A stretch of 64,000 nucleotides of DNA from Deroplatys truncata (taxonomy: Eukaryota > Arthropoda > Insecta > Mantodea > Mantidae): contig CM060990.1 in the NCBI GenBank assembly GCA_030765065.1, positions 458,264,321 to 458,328,320 on the forward strand, given 5' to 3'. Every line of letters starts with the position of its first letter. The stretch's first letter is position 1. Below the pieces are notes generated by a model. That model was not told the DNA's origin, did not search any database, and was given only the letters and a program-made list of their open reading frames with translations. A program made the position numbers and the translations under genes. Positions 33,820 through 44,529 of the stretch are shown here, one piece after another.

Positions 33820-34125
33820 TAGCCCAGTAAGGGAAAAAGGTGGCCCACAAAGGGAAAAAGGTGATCCGCAAAGGGAAAAAGGTAACCCAGAAAGGGAAAA
33901 AGGTGACCCGCAAAGGGAAAAAGGTGACCCAAAAGAGAAAAAAGGTGACCCGCAAAGGGAAAAAGGTGACCCATAACGGGAAAAAGGTGACCCACAAAGC
34001 GAAAAAGGTGACCCGCAAAGGTAAAAAGGTGACCCACAAAGGGAAAAAGGTGACCCATAAAGGGAAAAAGGTGACACACAAAGGGAAAAAGTGACCCATA
34101 AAGGGAAAAAGGTGACCCACTCACA
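33820..34125 (+). repeat. 21-bp tandem array, left arm (about 15 units)
   Basis: The unit is GGTGACCCACAAAGGGAAAAA with variants at the CACA/CGCA/CATA position; one unit is 20 bp. Because 21 is a multiple of three, several frames stay open: a Lys-rich KGKKVTH repeat on the plus strand and Phe/Pro/Leu-rich repeats on the minus strand. These open frames look like a consequence of the repeat rather than genes. Confidence 0.95.
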
Positions 34126-34960
34126 TTAACAGGTAAGTAATTCAGTTAGTATCTCAGGGTAGGACAGATCCCAGGAAGCGGATATAGCATAGTTCCGTAT
34201 GATGTTACAGGTAACTCAGATAGTATCGTGGGTATTTAGGATATTTCAACTATCATAGGTGTTTAGAGTCACTCAGCTAGTACCACAGGAGGCTAGATTC
34301 CAGAGACAGAGCGTATCATAGCTGTATATGATTTCACAGGCATTCAGCTAGTATCGAGAGCATTTAAGCTAATTCAGCTAGTATCACAGGAGGCTAGATT
34401 CCAGAGGCTGACTGCATGATAGCTGTGATGATTTCACAGGTAATTCAGCTAGTATCGTAGGTATTTAGGCTAATTCAGTTAGTATCACAGGAGGATAGAT
34501 TCCAGGTGTTGGGTATTGCATAGTTTCGTATTTCACAGATAGTTCAGGTAATATCATAAGTATGGGGTAATCAGCATAGTTTCACAGATATTGTTGATAA
34601 TTTCGATCTGCGATTTGTATCATAGCTATTTAAGGTAATTACAGGTGATTCAGGTTGTATCAAAGGTATTTGAGGCATTTAACAGATAATTCAACTAGTA
34701 TCATTGATATTTAGTTAAACTTGATAGTAACACAGCTGGCTGTGCTACTTTGGAGCAGGGATTCGTATCAGAGCTATTTAAGGCAATTTCACATGGTTCG
34801 GGTGGTATCACAGGTATTTAAGTCATTTTAACAGGTAATACAACTAGTATCACAGGTATTCATGGTAATATAGAGAGTAATTAGATTATAAACATTTCTC
34901 ATCCAACGTTACAACAATTTATATACTTTTTTTCTAAATCTTACAAACTTATTATATGTT
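34126..34960. repeat. second field of degenerate repeats, left arm
   Basis: Recurring words: TTCAGCTAGTATCACAGG, GGTATTTA, CACAGGTAATTCA and GGCTAGATTCCAG. They are arranged as irregular units of about 35-60 bp. The mirrored field is 43330-44115. Confidence 0.75.
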
Positions 34961-35037
34961 AAACAGTTATTGTACAATGCGGAGTGGCATAAACCGCATA
35001 TTGGTTCACAAATTGAAAAGGTTTGCGTCAACATACC

Positions 35038-35043
35038 TTTATT
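35038..35043 (-). terminator. poly-A signal candidate for left pol copy
   Basis: AATAAA on the minus strand about 205 bases past the stop codon of the left pol copy. It mirrors the candidate in the right arm. Confidence 0.4.
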
Positions 35044-35247
35044 TTAGTTCGTTGTAGGTGTCTCTCCCCTTTTGTCTAGGCTTGAGACTAGCACTAGGAT
35101 TGCTCCTAATGGTAGGGTCACCACCTTCCCTTCCATCTTCTTCTTTCTTCATCGGGCGTCTGCTAGTTGCATACACAGCACACGGATAAACTTCATTTTT
35201 AAGATTGTAGACTCACGAGAAAACCTTCATCTTCGACTTACATTCTC

Positions 35248-38164
35248 TTAAGCACTGTTTGTAATACTGTAATGTCCATACGCATAGGTAGTTATTCCAT
35301 CCTCAGCAATAACTCTTTTATCATCAAAGGGATTCAATGTAATTTTATTCACTTGCACTGTGGTAACAGCATGCTTTCGTGATAGGATTAGATTCATGGG
35401 CGTTCTGATGATTTCACAGGTTTTAAGACAGTCTAAATAGCTGTCAACCGTAACGTACTGCTTCATAGCGCTGCGTTTTATACCTTTAATGTTTTTATCA
35501 TTGAGCCGTGGATATCTAGTGCATACATCTTTGGTCGTAGTCCGACAAAGCGCTGGATGATTTTACCATTAGCCTCATCTTTAAATTTTCCCAACACCTT
35601 CTTGTTTAGAGCTGAATAACATATGTGGTTGACAGGGTAATAAGCAGTATTCAGATGCTCATGAAAACGTAACTTGTCCTGGTACACATCTTCAGTTGTT
35701 ACACGATGAATGAATGAATCAGTGTCCATATACATAAGCTTCAGGTTTTCAGCTCCATAATAAGTCAACAACACGTCGTAATGATAGTGATACATTAATG
35801 TCTTGGAGATGTCCAACACGATTCATGCCAATGTATATAGGCTTGTTGAACACAATGTCACGAGAGGCTATATGTACAGCAGCTAGATTAGCAGCATATA
35901 TTGTCCTATCAATAAACGTAGGCTTGGCGATCAACTTTTCCAGAGTCTTCTCGTTTGTTACTAGTCGTATATCCACATGGTTACGCAGATTCTCCATAGT
36001 TTTTGCAAACATGGCGTTGTTAAAGAGCTTGTAGAGATCCTTCTCGAAGTCATTTGCAGCTTGTTGTCGTAGTCTGTTGTTAAATTCCACATAAGGTTTC
36101 AACCATCGAGACTGTTGGAATTGTAGCACACGACGGATTTTTGTTAGTCGTAGTCCATGACTAAGAGCCTGCTTCAAAGCCATGTAATGCACTACATACT
36201 TCTTTCGAGGACCAAGATGGGGTATCAGTTTCTTTGTAGTTGAGTCCGTAGGTTTCATGCACTCAGGCAGGAAAGGAAGATCGTTGTGTAGATCGTGAAG
36301 TTCTGCAGGATACTCGATGTCGACTTCTAATATGTAACCATGAGAATCATCTTCTTGTAGTCTTTCTAAGTTGATGTCTTCAGTCAAAACCCACTGAAAT
36401 CCACCAAAAGGAAGGGCGTGACACATTGCCCACCCATATCGGTTATTAGCGTCCTCGTATGTGATAAATTGGGTTGGTCTCGACGGATCAAACGTCTCCA
36501 TATAAGTGTTATTAGCCTCTGCATATCGATGGGAAACTTGGCATAAACCTCCTCTTATACCTGATTCCACCATGAGTAGCTGATCATAATCTTGTAACAG
36601 CTCCAGCTTAATTCCAGTATACAGTAACATTGCATCCCATGCAAGCCCTGGAGAGGTAAAATAATGTACAGGATCAACTTTGTGTTTTGAGGGTTTGCTC
36701 TCTGAACGTTTCAAATACATCAGATAGAAGAAGCACATCTGAAGTTAAGTAGAGATCGCTGTACTCGCCTAGGTTTCTCACATTAAATAACTCCCAAACA
36801 TTTCTAGCATGATCGTAGTCAGTATCAGTAATTTCTTCTTCATTTAATCTATTGTAGAAGGAGTCCTTAGGAGGCAAGCAGGTCTGGTTCAAAACATCCC
36901 ATGACGTAACAGAATCATATGGAAATACACCCTTACGGATCATCAACTTCAATTTATCTTCTCCAAAGTACTTTAGTGTTTCAGGATATGAGGTTAGATT
37001 TTTTACCAACTTATCCAAGCTTGTACTGAGGAATCGAAAGCTATCCACAAACCGAAGCTTTATATCTCCTACATACATGGTGAATGAGATATAGCTTTCT
37101 TCAGAGTTAGGAATTACCTCCACACGTTCACTTGTACAACCCAGCTCCTTGACAATGAAATGCGAGTCATGTCCGCTAAGGTTATGCATGAAGATAGGAA
37201 CATATTTAGGTGTTTTGCATGCTAAATTGCATTCATTATGAAGACTTCCACGATATTCACCACTGATGTGATCATGATCGCGTACTTTGTAGTTTTCTCC
37301 TGTAAAGGGGTTTCCACACAAGTAGCATACTGTAGATGACTCAAAATCCTTTTGTTGCTTGTGGGTAAGTTTCAGAGGCTTGGCAGATTTGTATATGTCA
37401 TCAATCTTTGTTGCAAGAGATGTCAGATATAGCATAAACTTCTGAGCAGCATCAACACCACGATATACATAAGGTTGCTTAGGAAGACCAGTTTCGAGAT
37501 GTTCAACACTGCATGACGGCTTCACGTAAACACAGAAGCTCATTGGCGAGTGCTCTTGATAAGAGGTTGTATAGGAAGTTTCAGGATTGGGTATACACTT
37601 ATGGCATGGAGTGAGAATACTCTCAAAATCAGCATAGATGACATAAGGTACTTTCAGCATCCTCTCAACATTTTTAAACTGTACAATTGATTTATGCTTG
37701 GTAGGCATACCTACCCTTGCAACACCATGTTGAATACAGACGGCTGCAGGTTCTTGTAGTTTTTCCGGTTCACTTCGTCCATATCGATCAGCAAAGTGTG
37801 TAAAGCAGCGCTTACAGGTATAAACACGTCCATTATGGTTAGTTTTCTGACGTCGAACGAGTTTCTCAAAATTCTTTATATACGCGTAGTGATGTTTTCC
37901 ACTACTATCATTCAATAGTAGCAGGTCACAGTGTTCAGGTAGTTCAATGTCAGCAGCCTTTATCGGATACACTTCGGGCTTCTCATCCAGTCCGAAAACG
38001 TTGATAGACAGCTTGTTAAGCTTCTCAAATTTAGGTATTTGAGAAAGTGGAGTAGGGTAAGAAACACAGCTGAAGTCGTACTTATCTTGAAGTTGTTTGT
38101 ATTTGCTGACGCGTTGTGCATTCTTCTCAACGAATTTGGCCAGTATAGAATACATGAAAAATTT
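35248..38164 (-). pseudogene. polB: family B DNA polymerase, left copy, N-terminally truncated
   Basis: It reads leftward and starts abruptly at FFMYSILAKF; about 245 N-terminal codons present in the right copy are absent. In the upstream 38165-38302 the frame stays open by chance. Exonuclease motif I is YADFES (about 37622-37640). Next come CYLCGNPF...DHDHISGEYRG (a treble-clef, endonuclease VII-like motif, about 37225-37330), exo II (HNLSGHDSHF, about 37160) and exo III (YLTSDVLLL, about 36740). Polymerase motifs: A, YEDANNRYG (about 36450); B, LFNNAMFAKTMEN (about 36000-36035); C, MYMDTDSF (about 35715-35735). The stop is at 35248. Frame breaks lie near 36680, 35822 and 35490. All catalytic Asp codons are readable, but the protein is not continuous. 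Confidence 0.92.
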
Positions 38165-39348
38165 TAGGTTCTGTAATAATAATTTATAGGTTCTGTAATG
38201 AGCGATTAATGCTGTATATAATTCCCAATCAGTTGTGCTTGGTTCGAATCCCCATCTTTTAATGGCTTCCCTAATTTTCCTATATACTCTAGAATATATC
38301 ACGTATATTGATAGCGTAACTGCATACAGCTTTGTTTAACATGTCAAGCTAATATCATAAATTATTTTGTTCCTGGTGTTCTGGGTTCGAATACTGATTC
38401 AATGAAATTTACTTGCAAATTTAACAACTCGTAATTTTATTTAGATATACACGTCAAGTAAACCCTAAACAGAGTACCTAGTCCCTAAATATCGTTATAA
38501 CAAAAATCACTTTAAAGTACTCAGATCGAATCCCGAAGGGGTGATTTCGTATATCTTCAAGCCTATAACCATATCAATTTGGAGTAAAGATTAAATGGTT
38601 GATGCTGATTCGGGGAAGGTAAATTACTAAAAATACATTTATTAAAAGTATTACCGAGTTCGATTCTAGAAGCTTAGAATCTGCATAACTCTGGAAACAT
38701 TGCTATGCTCGTGATTGTAGTGAAATGTAATGGTCTTTCTGAAAGAAGATGGAAAGCAAGAATTGAAAAGGGAATGAAAACATTAAATAATACAGTATAT
38801 ACATACATTTAACTAAATAAGGGGGGAAATCTTCTACGTTATCTTTTAAGCGTTTACTTTAGGTATTGTGATAATAGAGCTGGAGTTAACCTTGGTACAA
38901 TAGGTGGTGATGGTGGTGGTGGTAGGATTTGAATTTGAAATATATGCATGAATGAGCGTGTGAGAATACTTCTTTTGCTGGTGTGACAGCATAAGCAGCT
39001 AGTTATGAGACGAGTTTAAACGTGTTTGATGCTGTCAGACATCCTGTCTCTGGGTGTGACGTCATAAACATCCTGCTTCTGGGCGTGAGTTTATATGGCT
39101 GAGGTTAATACACGTTGAGCGATCATATACAGCTGGTTATGGAGCGAGTTTATGATTGATCTAAAAGGTTCGTGCTCCCTCTATAAATATGGTGATCTAT
39201 GGCATTGGACTTCATTGTGCTAATTAGTCTTGAGGTGTTAACATCGTGTTCTCTCCAAGAATAATCAGCTTTCTAAAGTGTTATCAAGGTGAAGAGGTCT
39301 ATATTTCCCTTGAGCAGTGATTAATACGTTATTACATCAAGAATAAAG
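38165..39348. other. unique core between the arms
   Basis: Non-palindromic sequence ahead of the plus-strand pol. It contains four B-box-like words (38229, 38384, 38522, 38655), a GGT-rich run near 38905-38930, and two pairs of imperfect direct repeats at 38990-39160: CAGCTAGTTATGAGACGAGTTTA versus CAGCTGGTTATGGAGCGAGTTTA, and ATCCTGTCTCTGGGTGTGA versus ATCCTGCTTCTGGGCGTGA. The core promoter is annotated separately. Confidence 0.6.
39057..39220 (+). promoter_or_regulatory. core promoter of the plus-strand pol gene
   Basis: TATAAATA at 39183-39190 lies about 31 bases ahead of an initiator-like TTCATTG (A at 39214), the usual metazoan RNA polymerase II spacing. A perfect TGACGTCA palindrome at 39057-39064 is a CREB/ATF-type site about 125 bases further upstream. 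The leader to the ATG at 39349 would be about 135 bases. No matching promoter is present for the truncated left copy. Function is inferred from motif spacing only. Confidence 0.6.
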
Positions 39349-42300
39349 ATGAATAACTCAGCGTATAAGGATATTATTCCAAGCGCTACTGGATACGCTT
39401 GCGGAAAATGTGGGAAGAAGTTCCTCCGAGGTTATCACAAGAGAAGACACGAAATGTCTTGTAAGAAGCTCTTCAAATGTAAACATTGTAGCTTGACCTT
39501 CAATGATGGTTATAAGGGGCAGCGACACGAGGATGTATCTGAAATAAGCAGTCCTCAGAAGAAAAGAAGATTGGAGCCAACTAAACATCAGCTATTATCA
39601 ACAATGGAGGACTGTGACATGAAAGAATATGAAACTTCATTCGAAGGACGATTGAAATCGTATTTTATACGATGTGAATCACCTAAGGACCTGCATATGT
39701 ATCTGCATGAGGCAACACAACGGATTATCCAGGCTGTGCATAAAGAGCTTAGCATTCATAAGAGTGTTAAAATTAATCTGCTAGCCGAGTGCCGATTTGT
39801 AAACAGTATCGCAGAAACTCGTGACAAAACATCCAAAACACGGAATCAGCCTGTGTTTCTAGAAACGGATCTGGACTCATCGTTAAAAGCGAAATTCAAG
39901 AAATTGGTGACTGAAATGGAGGAGTCTCAGCTTAAGGGTAGCAACTGGGCTTTGCTTGCTGTGGAAGGAGTTCGCCTTCGTATCAACAAGTACAATCCGT
40001 TACGAGGAAGTAGCTACATACCACTACCGTCATCTGTTGAAGCAAGGAAAGCGTGTATAAACATTCAGAACTTTAGTGATGAGAAATTTTTCATGTATTC
40101 TATACTGGCCAAATTCGTTGAGAAGAATGCACAACGCGTCAGCAAATACAAACAACTTCAAGATAAGTACGACTTCAGCTGTGTTTCTTACCCTACTCCA
40201 CTTTCTCAAATACCTAAATTTGAGAAGCTTAACAAGCTGTCTATCAACGTTTTCGGACTGGATGAGAAGCACGAAGTATATCCGATAAAGGTTGCTGACA
40301 TTGAACTACCTGGAGACTGTGACCTGCTACTATTGAATGATATTAGTGGAAAACATCACTACGCGTATATAAAGAATTTTGAGAAACTCGTTCGACGTCA
40401 GAAAACTAACCATAATGGACGTGTTTATACCTGTAAGCGCTGCTTTACACATTTTGATGATCGATATGGACGAAGTGGACTGGAAAAACTACAAGAACAT
40501 TCAGCCGTCTGTATTCAACATGGTGTTGCAAGGGTAGGTATGCCTACCAAGCATAAATCAATTGTACAGTTTAAAAATATTGAGAGGATGCTGAAAGTAC
40601 CTTATGTCATCTATGCTGATTTTGAGAGTATTCTCACTTCATGCCATACGTGTATACCCAATCCTGAAACTTCCTATACAACCTCTTATCAAGAGCACTC
40701 GCCAATGAGCTTCCGTGTTTACGTGAAGCCGTCATGCAGTGTTGAACATCTCGAAACTGGTGTTCCTAAGCAACCCTATGTATATCGTGGTGTTGATGCT
40801 GCTCAGAAGTTTATGCTATATCTGACATCTCTTGCAACAATGATTGATGACATATACAAATCTGCCAAGCCTCTGAAACTTACCGACATGCAACAAAAGG
40901 ATTTTGAGTCATCTACAGTATGCTACTTGTGTGGAAACCCCTTTACAGGAGAAAACTACAAAGTACGCGATCATGATCACATCAGTGGTGAATATCGTGG
41001 AAGTCTTCATAATGAATGCAATTTAGCATGCAAAACACCTAAATATGTTCCTATCTTCATGCATAACCTTAGCGGATATGACTCGTATTTCATTGTCAAG
41101 GAGCTGGGTTGTACAAGTGAACGTGTGGAGGTAATTCCTAACTCTGAAGAAAGCTATATCTCATTCACCAAGTATGTAGGAGATATAAAGCTTCGGTTTG
41201 TGGATAGCTTTCGATTCCTCAGTACAAGCTTGGATAAGCTGGTAAAAATCTAACCTCATATCCTGAAATACTAAAGTACTTTGGAGAAGATAAATTGAAG
41301 TTGATGACCCGTAAGGGTGTATTTCCATATGATTTTGTTACGTCATGGGATGTTTTGAACCAGACCTGCTTGCCTCCTAAGGACTCCTTCTACAATAGAT
41401 TAAATGAAGAAGAAATTACTAATACTGACTGCGATCATGCTAGAAATGTATGGGAGTTCTTTAATGTGAGAAACCTAGATGAGTACAGCGATCTCTACTT
41501 AACTTCAGATGTGCTTCTTCTATCTGATGTATTTGAAACGTACAGAAAGCAAACTCTCAAAACACACAAAGTTGATCCTGCACATTATTTTACCTCTCCA
41601 GGGCTTACATGGGATGCAATGTTACTGTATACTGGAATTAAGCTGGAGCAGTTACAAGATTATGATCAGCTACTCATGGTGGAATCAGGTATAAGAGGAG
41701 GTTTATGCCAAGTTTCCCATCGATATGCAGAGGCTAATAACACTTATATGGAGAAGTTTGATCCGTCGAGACCAACCCAATTTATCACATACGAGGACGC
41801 TAATAACCGATATGGGTGGGCAATGTGTCACGCCCTTCCTTTTGGTGGATTTCAGTGGGTTTTGCCTGAAGAAATCAACTTAGAAAGACTACAAGAAGAT
41901 GAATCTCATGGTTACATATTAGAAGTCGACATCGAGTATCCTGCAGAACTTCACGATCTACACAACGATCTTCCTTTCCTGCCTGAAGGCATGTAACCTA
42001 AGGACTCAACTACAAAGAAACTGATACCCCATCTTGGACCTCGAAAGGAGTATGTAGTGCATTACATGGCTTTGAAGCAGGCTCTTAGTCATGGACTACG
42101 ACTAACAAAAATCCGTCGTGTGCTACAATTCCAACAGTCTCGATGGTTGAAACCTTATGTGGAATTTAACAACAGACTACGACAACAAGCTGCAAATGAC
42201 TTCGAGAAGGATCTCTACAAGCTCTTTAACAACGCCATGTTTGCAAAAACTATGGAGAACCTGCGTAACCGTGTAGATATACGACTAGTAACAAACGAGA

Positions 42301-43000
42301 AGACTCTGGAAAAGTTGATCGCCAAGCCTACGTTTATTGATAGGACAATATATGCTGCTAATCTACTGCTGTACATATGGCTTCTCGTCAGATTGTGTTC
42401 AACAAGCCTATATACATTGGCATGAGTGTGTTGGACATCTCCAAGACATTAATGTATCACTATCATTACGACGTGTTGTTGACTTATTATGGAGCTGAAA
42501 ACCTGAAGCTTATGTAAATGGACACTGATTCATTCATTCATCGTGTAACAACTGAAGATGTGTACCAGGACAAGCTACGTTTTCTTGAGCATCTGAATAC
42601 TGCTTATTACCCTGTCAACCACATGTGTTATTCAGCTCTAAACAAGAAGGTGTTGGGAAAATTTAAAGATGGGGCTAATGGTAAAATCATCCAGCGCTTT
42701 GTCGGACTACGACCAAAGATGTATGCACTAGATATCCACGGCTCAATGATAAAAAAAATTAAAGGTATAAAACGTAGCGCTATTAAGCAGTACATTACGT
42801 TTGACAGCTATACAGACTGTCTTAAAACCTGTGAAATCATCAGAACGCCCATGAATCTAATCCTATCACGAAAGCATGCTGTTACCACAGTGCAAGTGAA
42901 TAAAATTACATTGAATCCCTTTGATGATAAAAGAGTTATTGCTGAGGATGGAATAACTACCTATGCGTATGGACATTACAGTATTACAAACAGTGCTTAA
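39349..43000 (+). pseudogene. polB: family B (protein-primed type) DNA polymerase, right copy, full length but broken
   Basis: About 1,217 codons from ATG 39349 to the stop at 43000. Residues 17-60 are two Cys/His zinc fingers (CGKCGKKF..., CKHCSLTF). Next come a family-specific N-terminal region (GSNWALLAVEGVRLRI, NPLRGSSYIPLP) and a third finger (CKRCFTHF, about 362-390). Exo I is YADFES (Asp 424, Glu 426), the endonuclease VII-like CYLCGNPF...DHDH motif is about 524-560, and exo II is HNLSGYDSYF (about 570-580). Exo III is YLTSDVLLL (about 41496), motif A DANNRYG (41795), motif B FNNAMFAKTMEN (42220) and motif C MDTDSF (42518). Breaks: frameshift at about 41250, nonsense at 41994, frameshift at about 42365, nonsense directly before motif C at about 42515. 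Polymerases of this kind replicate linear, protein-capped DNA in Polintons and related viruses. Confidence 0.93.
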
Positions 43001-43033
43001 GAGAATGTAAGTCGAAGATGAAGGTTTTCTCGT

Positions 43034-43210
43034 GAGTCTACAATCTTAAAAATGAAGTTTATCCGTGTGCTGTGTATGCAACTAGCAGACGCCCGATGAA
43101 GAAAGAAGAAGATGGAAGGGAAGGTGGTAACCCTACCATTAGGAGCAATCCTAGTGCTAGTCTCAAGCCTAGACAAAAGGGGAGAGACACCTACAACGAA
43201 CTAAAATAAA
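43034..43210 (+). CDS. possible small basic ORF after pol
   Basis: An open stretch of about 58 codons lacks a clear ATG at its start; a Met sits at about the 20th codon. It includes TSRRPMKKEEDGREGG and SLKPRQKGRDTYNELK, is rich in Lys/Arg, and stops inside the AATAAA. The same frame is open in the left arm (about 35040-35215, minus) with few substitutions. It could be a small basic protein, a spliced extension of Pol, or chance. No family is recognised. Confidence 0.25.
43205..43210 (+). terminator. poly-A signal candidate for right pol copy
   Basis: AATAAA about 205 bases after the pol stop. Confidence 0.4.
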
Positions 43211-43329
43211 GGTATGTTGACGCAAACCTTTTCAATTTGTGAACCAATATGCAATTTATCCCTCTCCGCATTGTACAATAACTGTTTAACATATAATAAG
43301 TTTGTAAGATTTAGAAAAAAGTATATAAA

Positions 43330-44115
43330 TTGTTGTAACGTTGGATGAGAAATGTTTATAATCTAATTACTCTCTATATTACCATGAATACCTGTGATAC
43401 TAGTTGAGTTACCTGTTAGAATGACTTAAATACCTGTGATACCACCCGAACCATGTGAAATTGCCTTAAATAGCTCTGATACGAATCCCTGCTCCAAAGT
43501 AGCGCAGCCAGCTGTGTTACTATCAAGTTTACCTAAATATCAATGATACTAGTTGAATTATCTGTTAAATGGCTCAAATACCTTTGATACAACCGGAAAC
43601 ACCTGTAATTACCTTAAATAGTTATGATACTAATCGCAGAACGAAATTATCAACAATATCTGTGAAACTATGCTGATTACCCCATACTTATGATATTACC
43701 TGAACTATCTGTGAAATACGAAACTATGCAATACCCAACACCTGGAATCTATCCTCCTGTGACACTAACTGAATTAGCCTAAATACCTACGATACTAGCT
43801 GAATTACCTGTGAAATCATCACAGCTATCATGCTGTCAGCCTCTGAAATCTAGCCACCTGTGATACTAGCTGAATTAGCTTAAATGCTCACGATACTAGC
43901 TGAATTGCCTGTGAAATCATATACAGCTATGATACTCCCTGTCTCTGGAATCTAGCCTCCTGTGATACTAGCTGAGTGACTCTAAACACCTATGATAGTT
44001 GAAATATTCTAAATACTCACGATACTATCTGAATTAACTGTAACATCATACGGAACTTTGCTATATCCGCTTCCTGGGTTCTGTCCTACCCTGAGATACT
44101 AACTGAATTACTTAC
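43330..44115. repeat. second field of degenerate repeats, right arm
   Basis: Mirror of 34126-34960. It carries CTGTGATACTAGCTGAATTA, TAAATACCT and CTGGAATCTAGCCTCC words in irregular units. Confidence 0.75.
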
Positions 44116-44122
44116 CTGTTAG

Positions 44123-44460
44123 TGTGAGTGGGTCACTTTTTCCCTTTATGGGCTACCTTTTTTTCTTTGTGGGTCACCTTTTTCCCTTTATGGGTCACCT
44201 TTTTCCCTTTGCGGGTCACCTTTTTCCCTTTGTGGGCCACCTTTTTCCCTTTATAGGTCACCTTTTTCCGTTTGCGTGTCACCTTTTTCCCTTTTGGGTC
44301 ACCTTTTTCCCTTTGTGGGTCACCTTTTTCCGTTTGCGGGTCACCTTTCTCCCTTTGTGGGTCACCTTTTTCCCTTTGTGGGTCACCTTTTTCCCTGTGT
44401 GGGTCACCTTTTTTGCTTGAGTGGGTCACCTTTTTCCCTGACTGGGCTACGTGCTGCAGC
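44123..44460 (-). repeat. 21-bp tandem array, right arm (about 16 units)
   Basis: Mirror of 33820-34125. The order of unit variants and the unit number differ from the left arm: this array has CACACAGGG, CAAACGG and CACTCAAGC variants that the left array lacks. The array has therefore rearranged since the arms formed. Open frames across it are repeat artefacts. Confidence 0.95.
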
Positions 44461-44529
44461 TGTCTAGAATTTGTGTCCTAGCATTGACAACAAACAGCTT
44501 ATCAGGAAGTTCTCGTCTAAGGTCTCTTT

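Larger units (their letters stand above)
32401..38160 (-). repeat. left arm of the giant inverted repeat
   Basis: Reverse complement of 40088-45872. Homology starts at the terminus and stops inside the pol gene, at the codons for FFMYSILAKF. Inward of that the two sides are unrelated. Confidence 0.93.

Noticed and set aside
33708..34124. 138-codon Phe/Leu/Pro-rich open frame (minus) and matching frames at 33840-34094 and 44124-44481
   Set aside because: They arise from a 21-bp repeat with a unit length divisible by three; several frames on both strands are equally open.
33820..34125. CRISPR-like array
   Set aside because: Units are contiguous 21-mers with no unique spacers, in a eukaryotic element.
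38200..38260. tRNA gene suggested by GGTTCGAATCC
   Set aside because: The flanking bases do not form a T-stem and no matching A box or acceptor stem was found.
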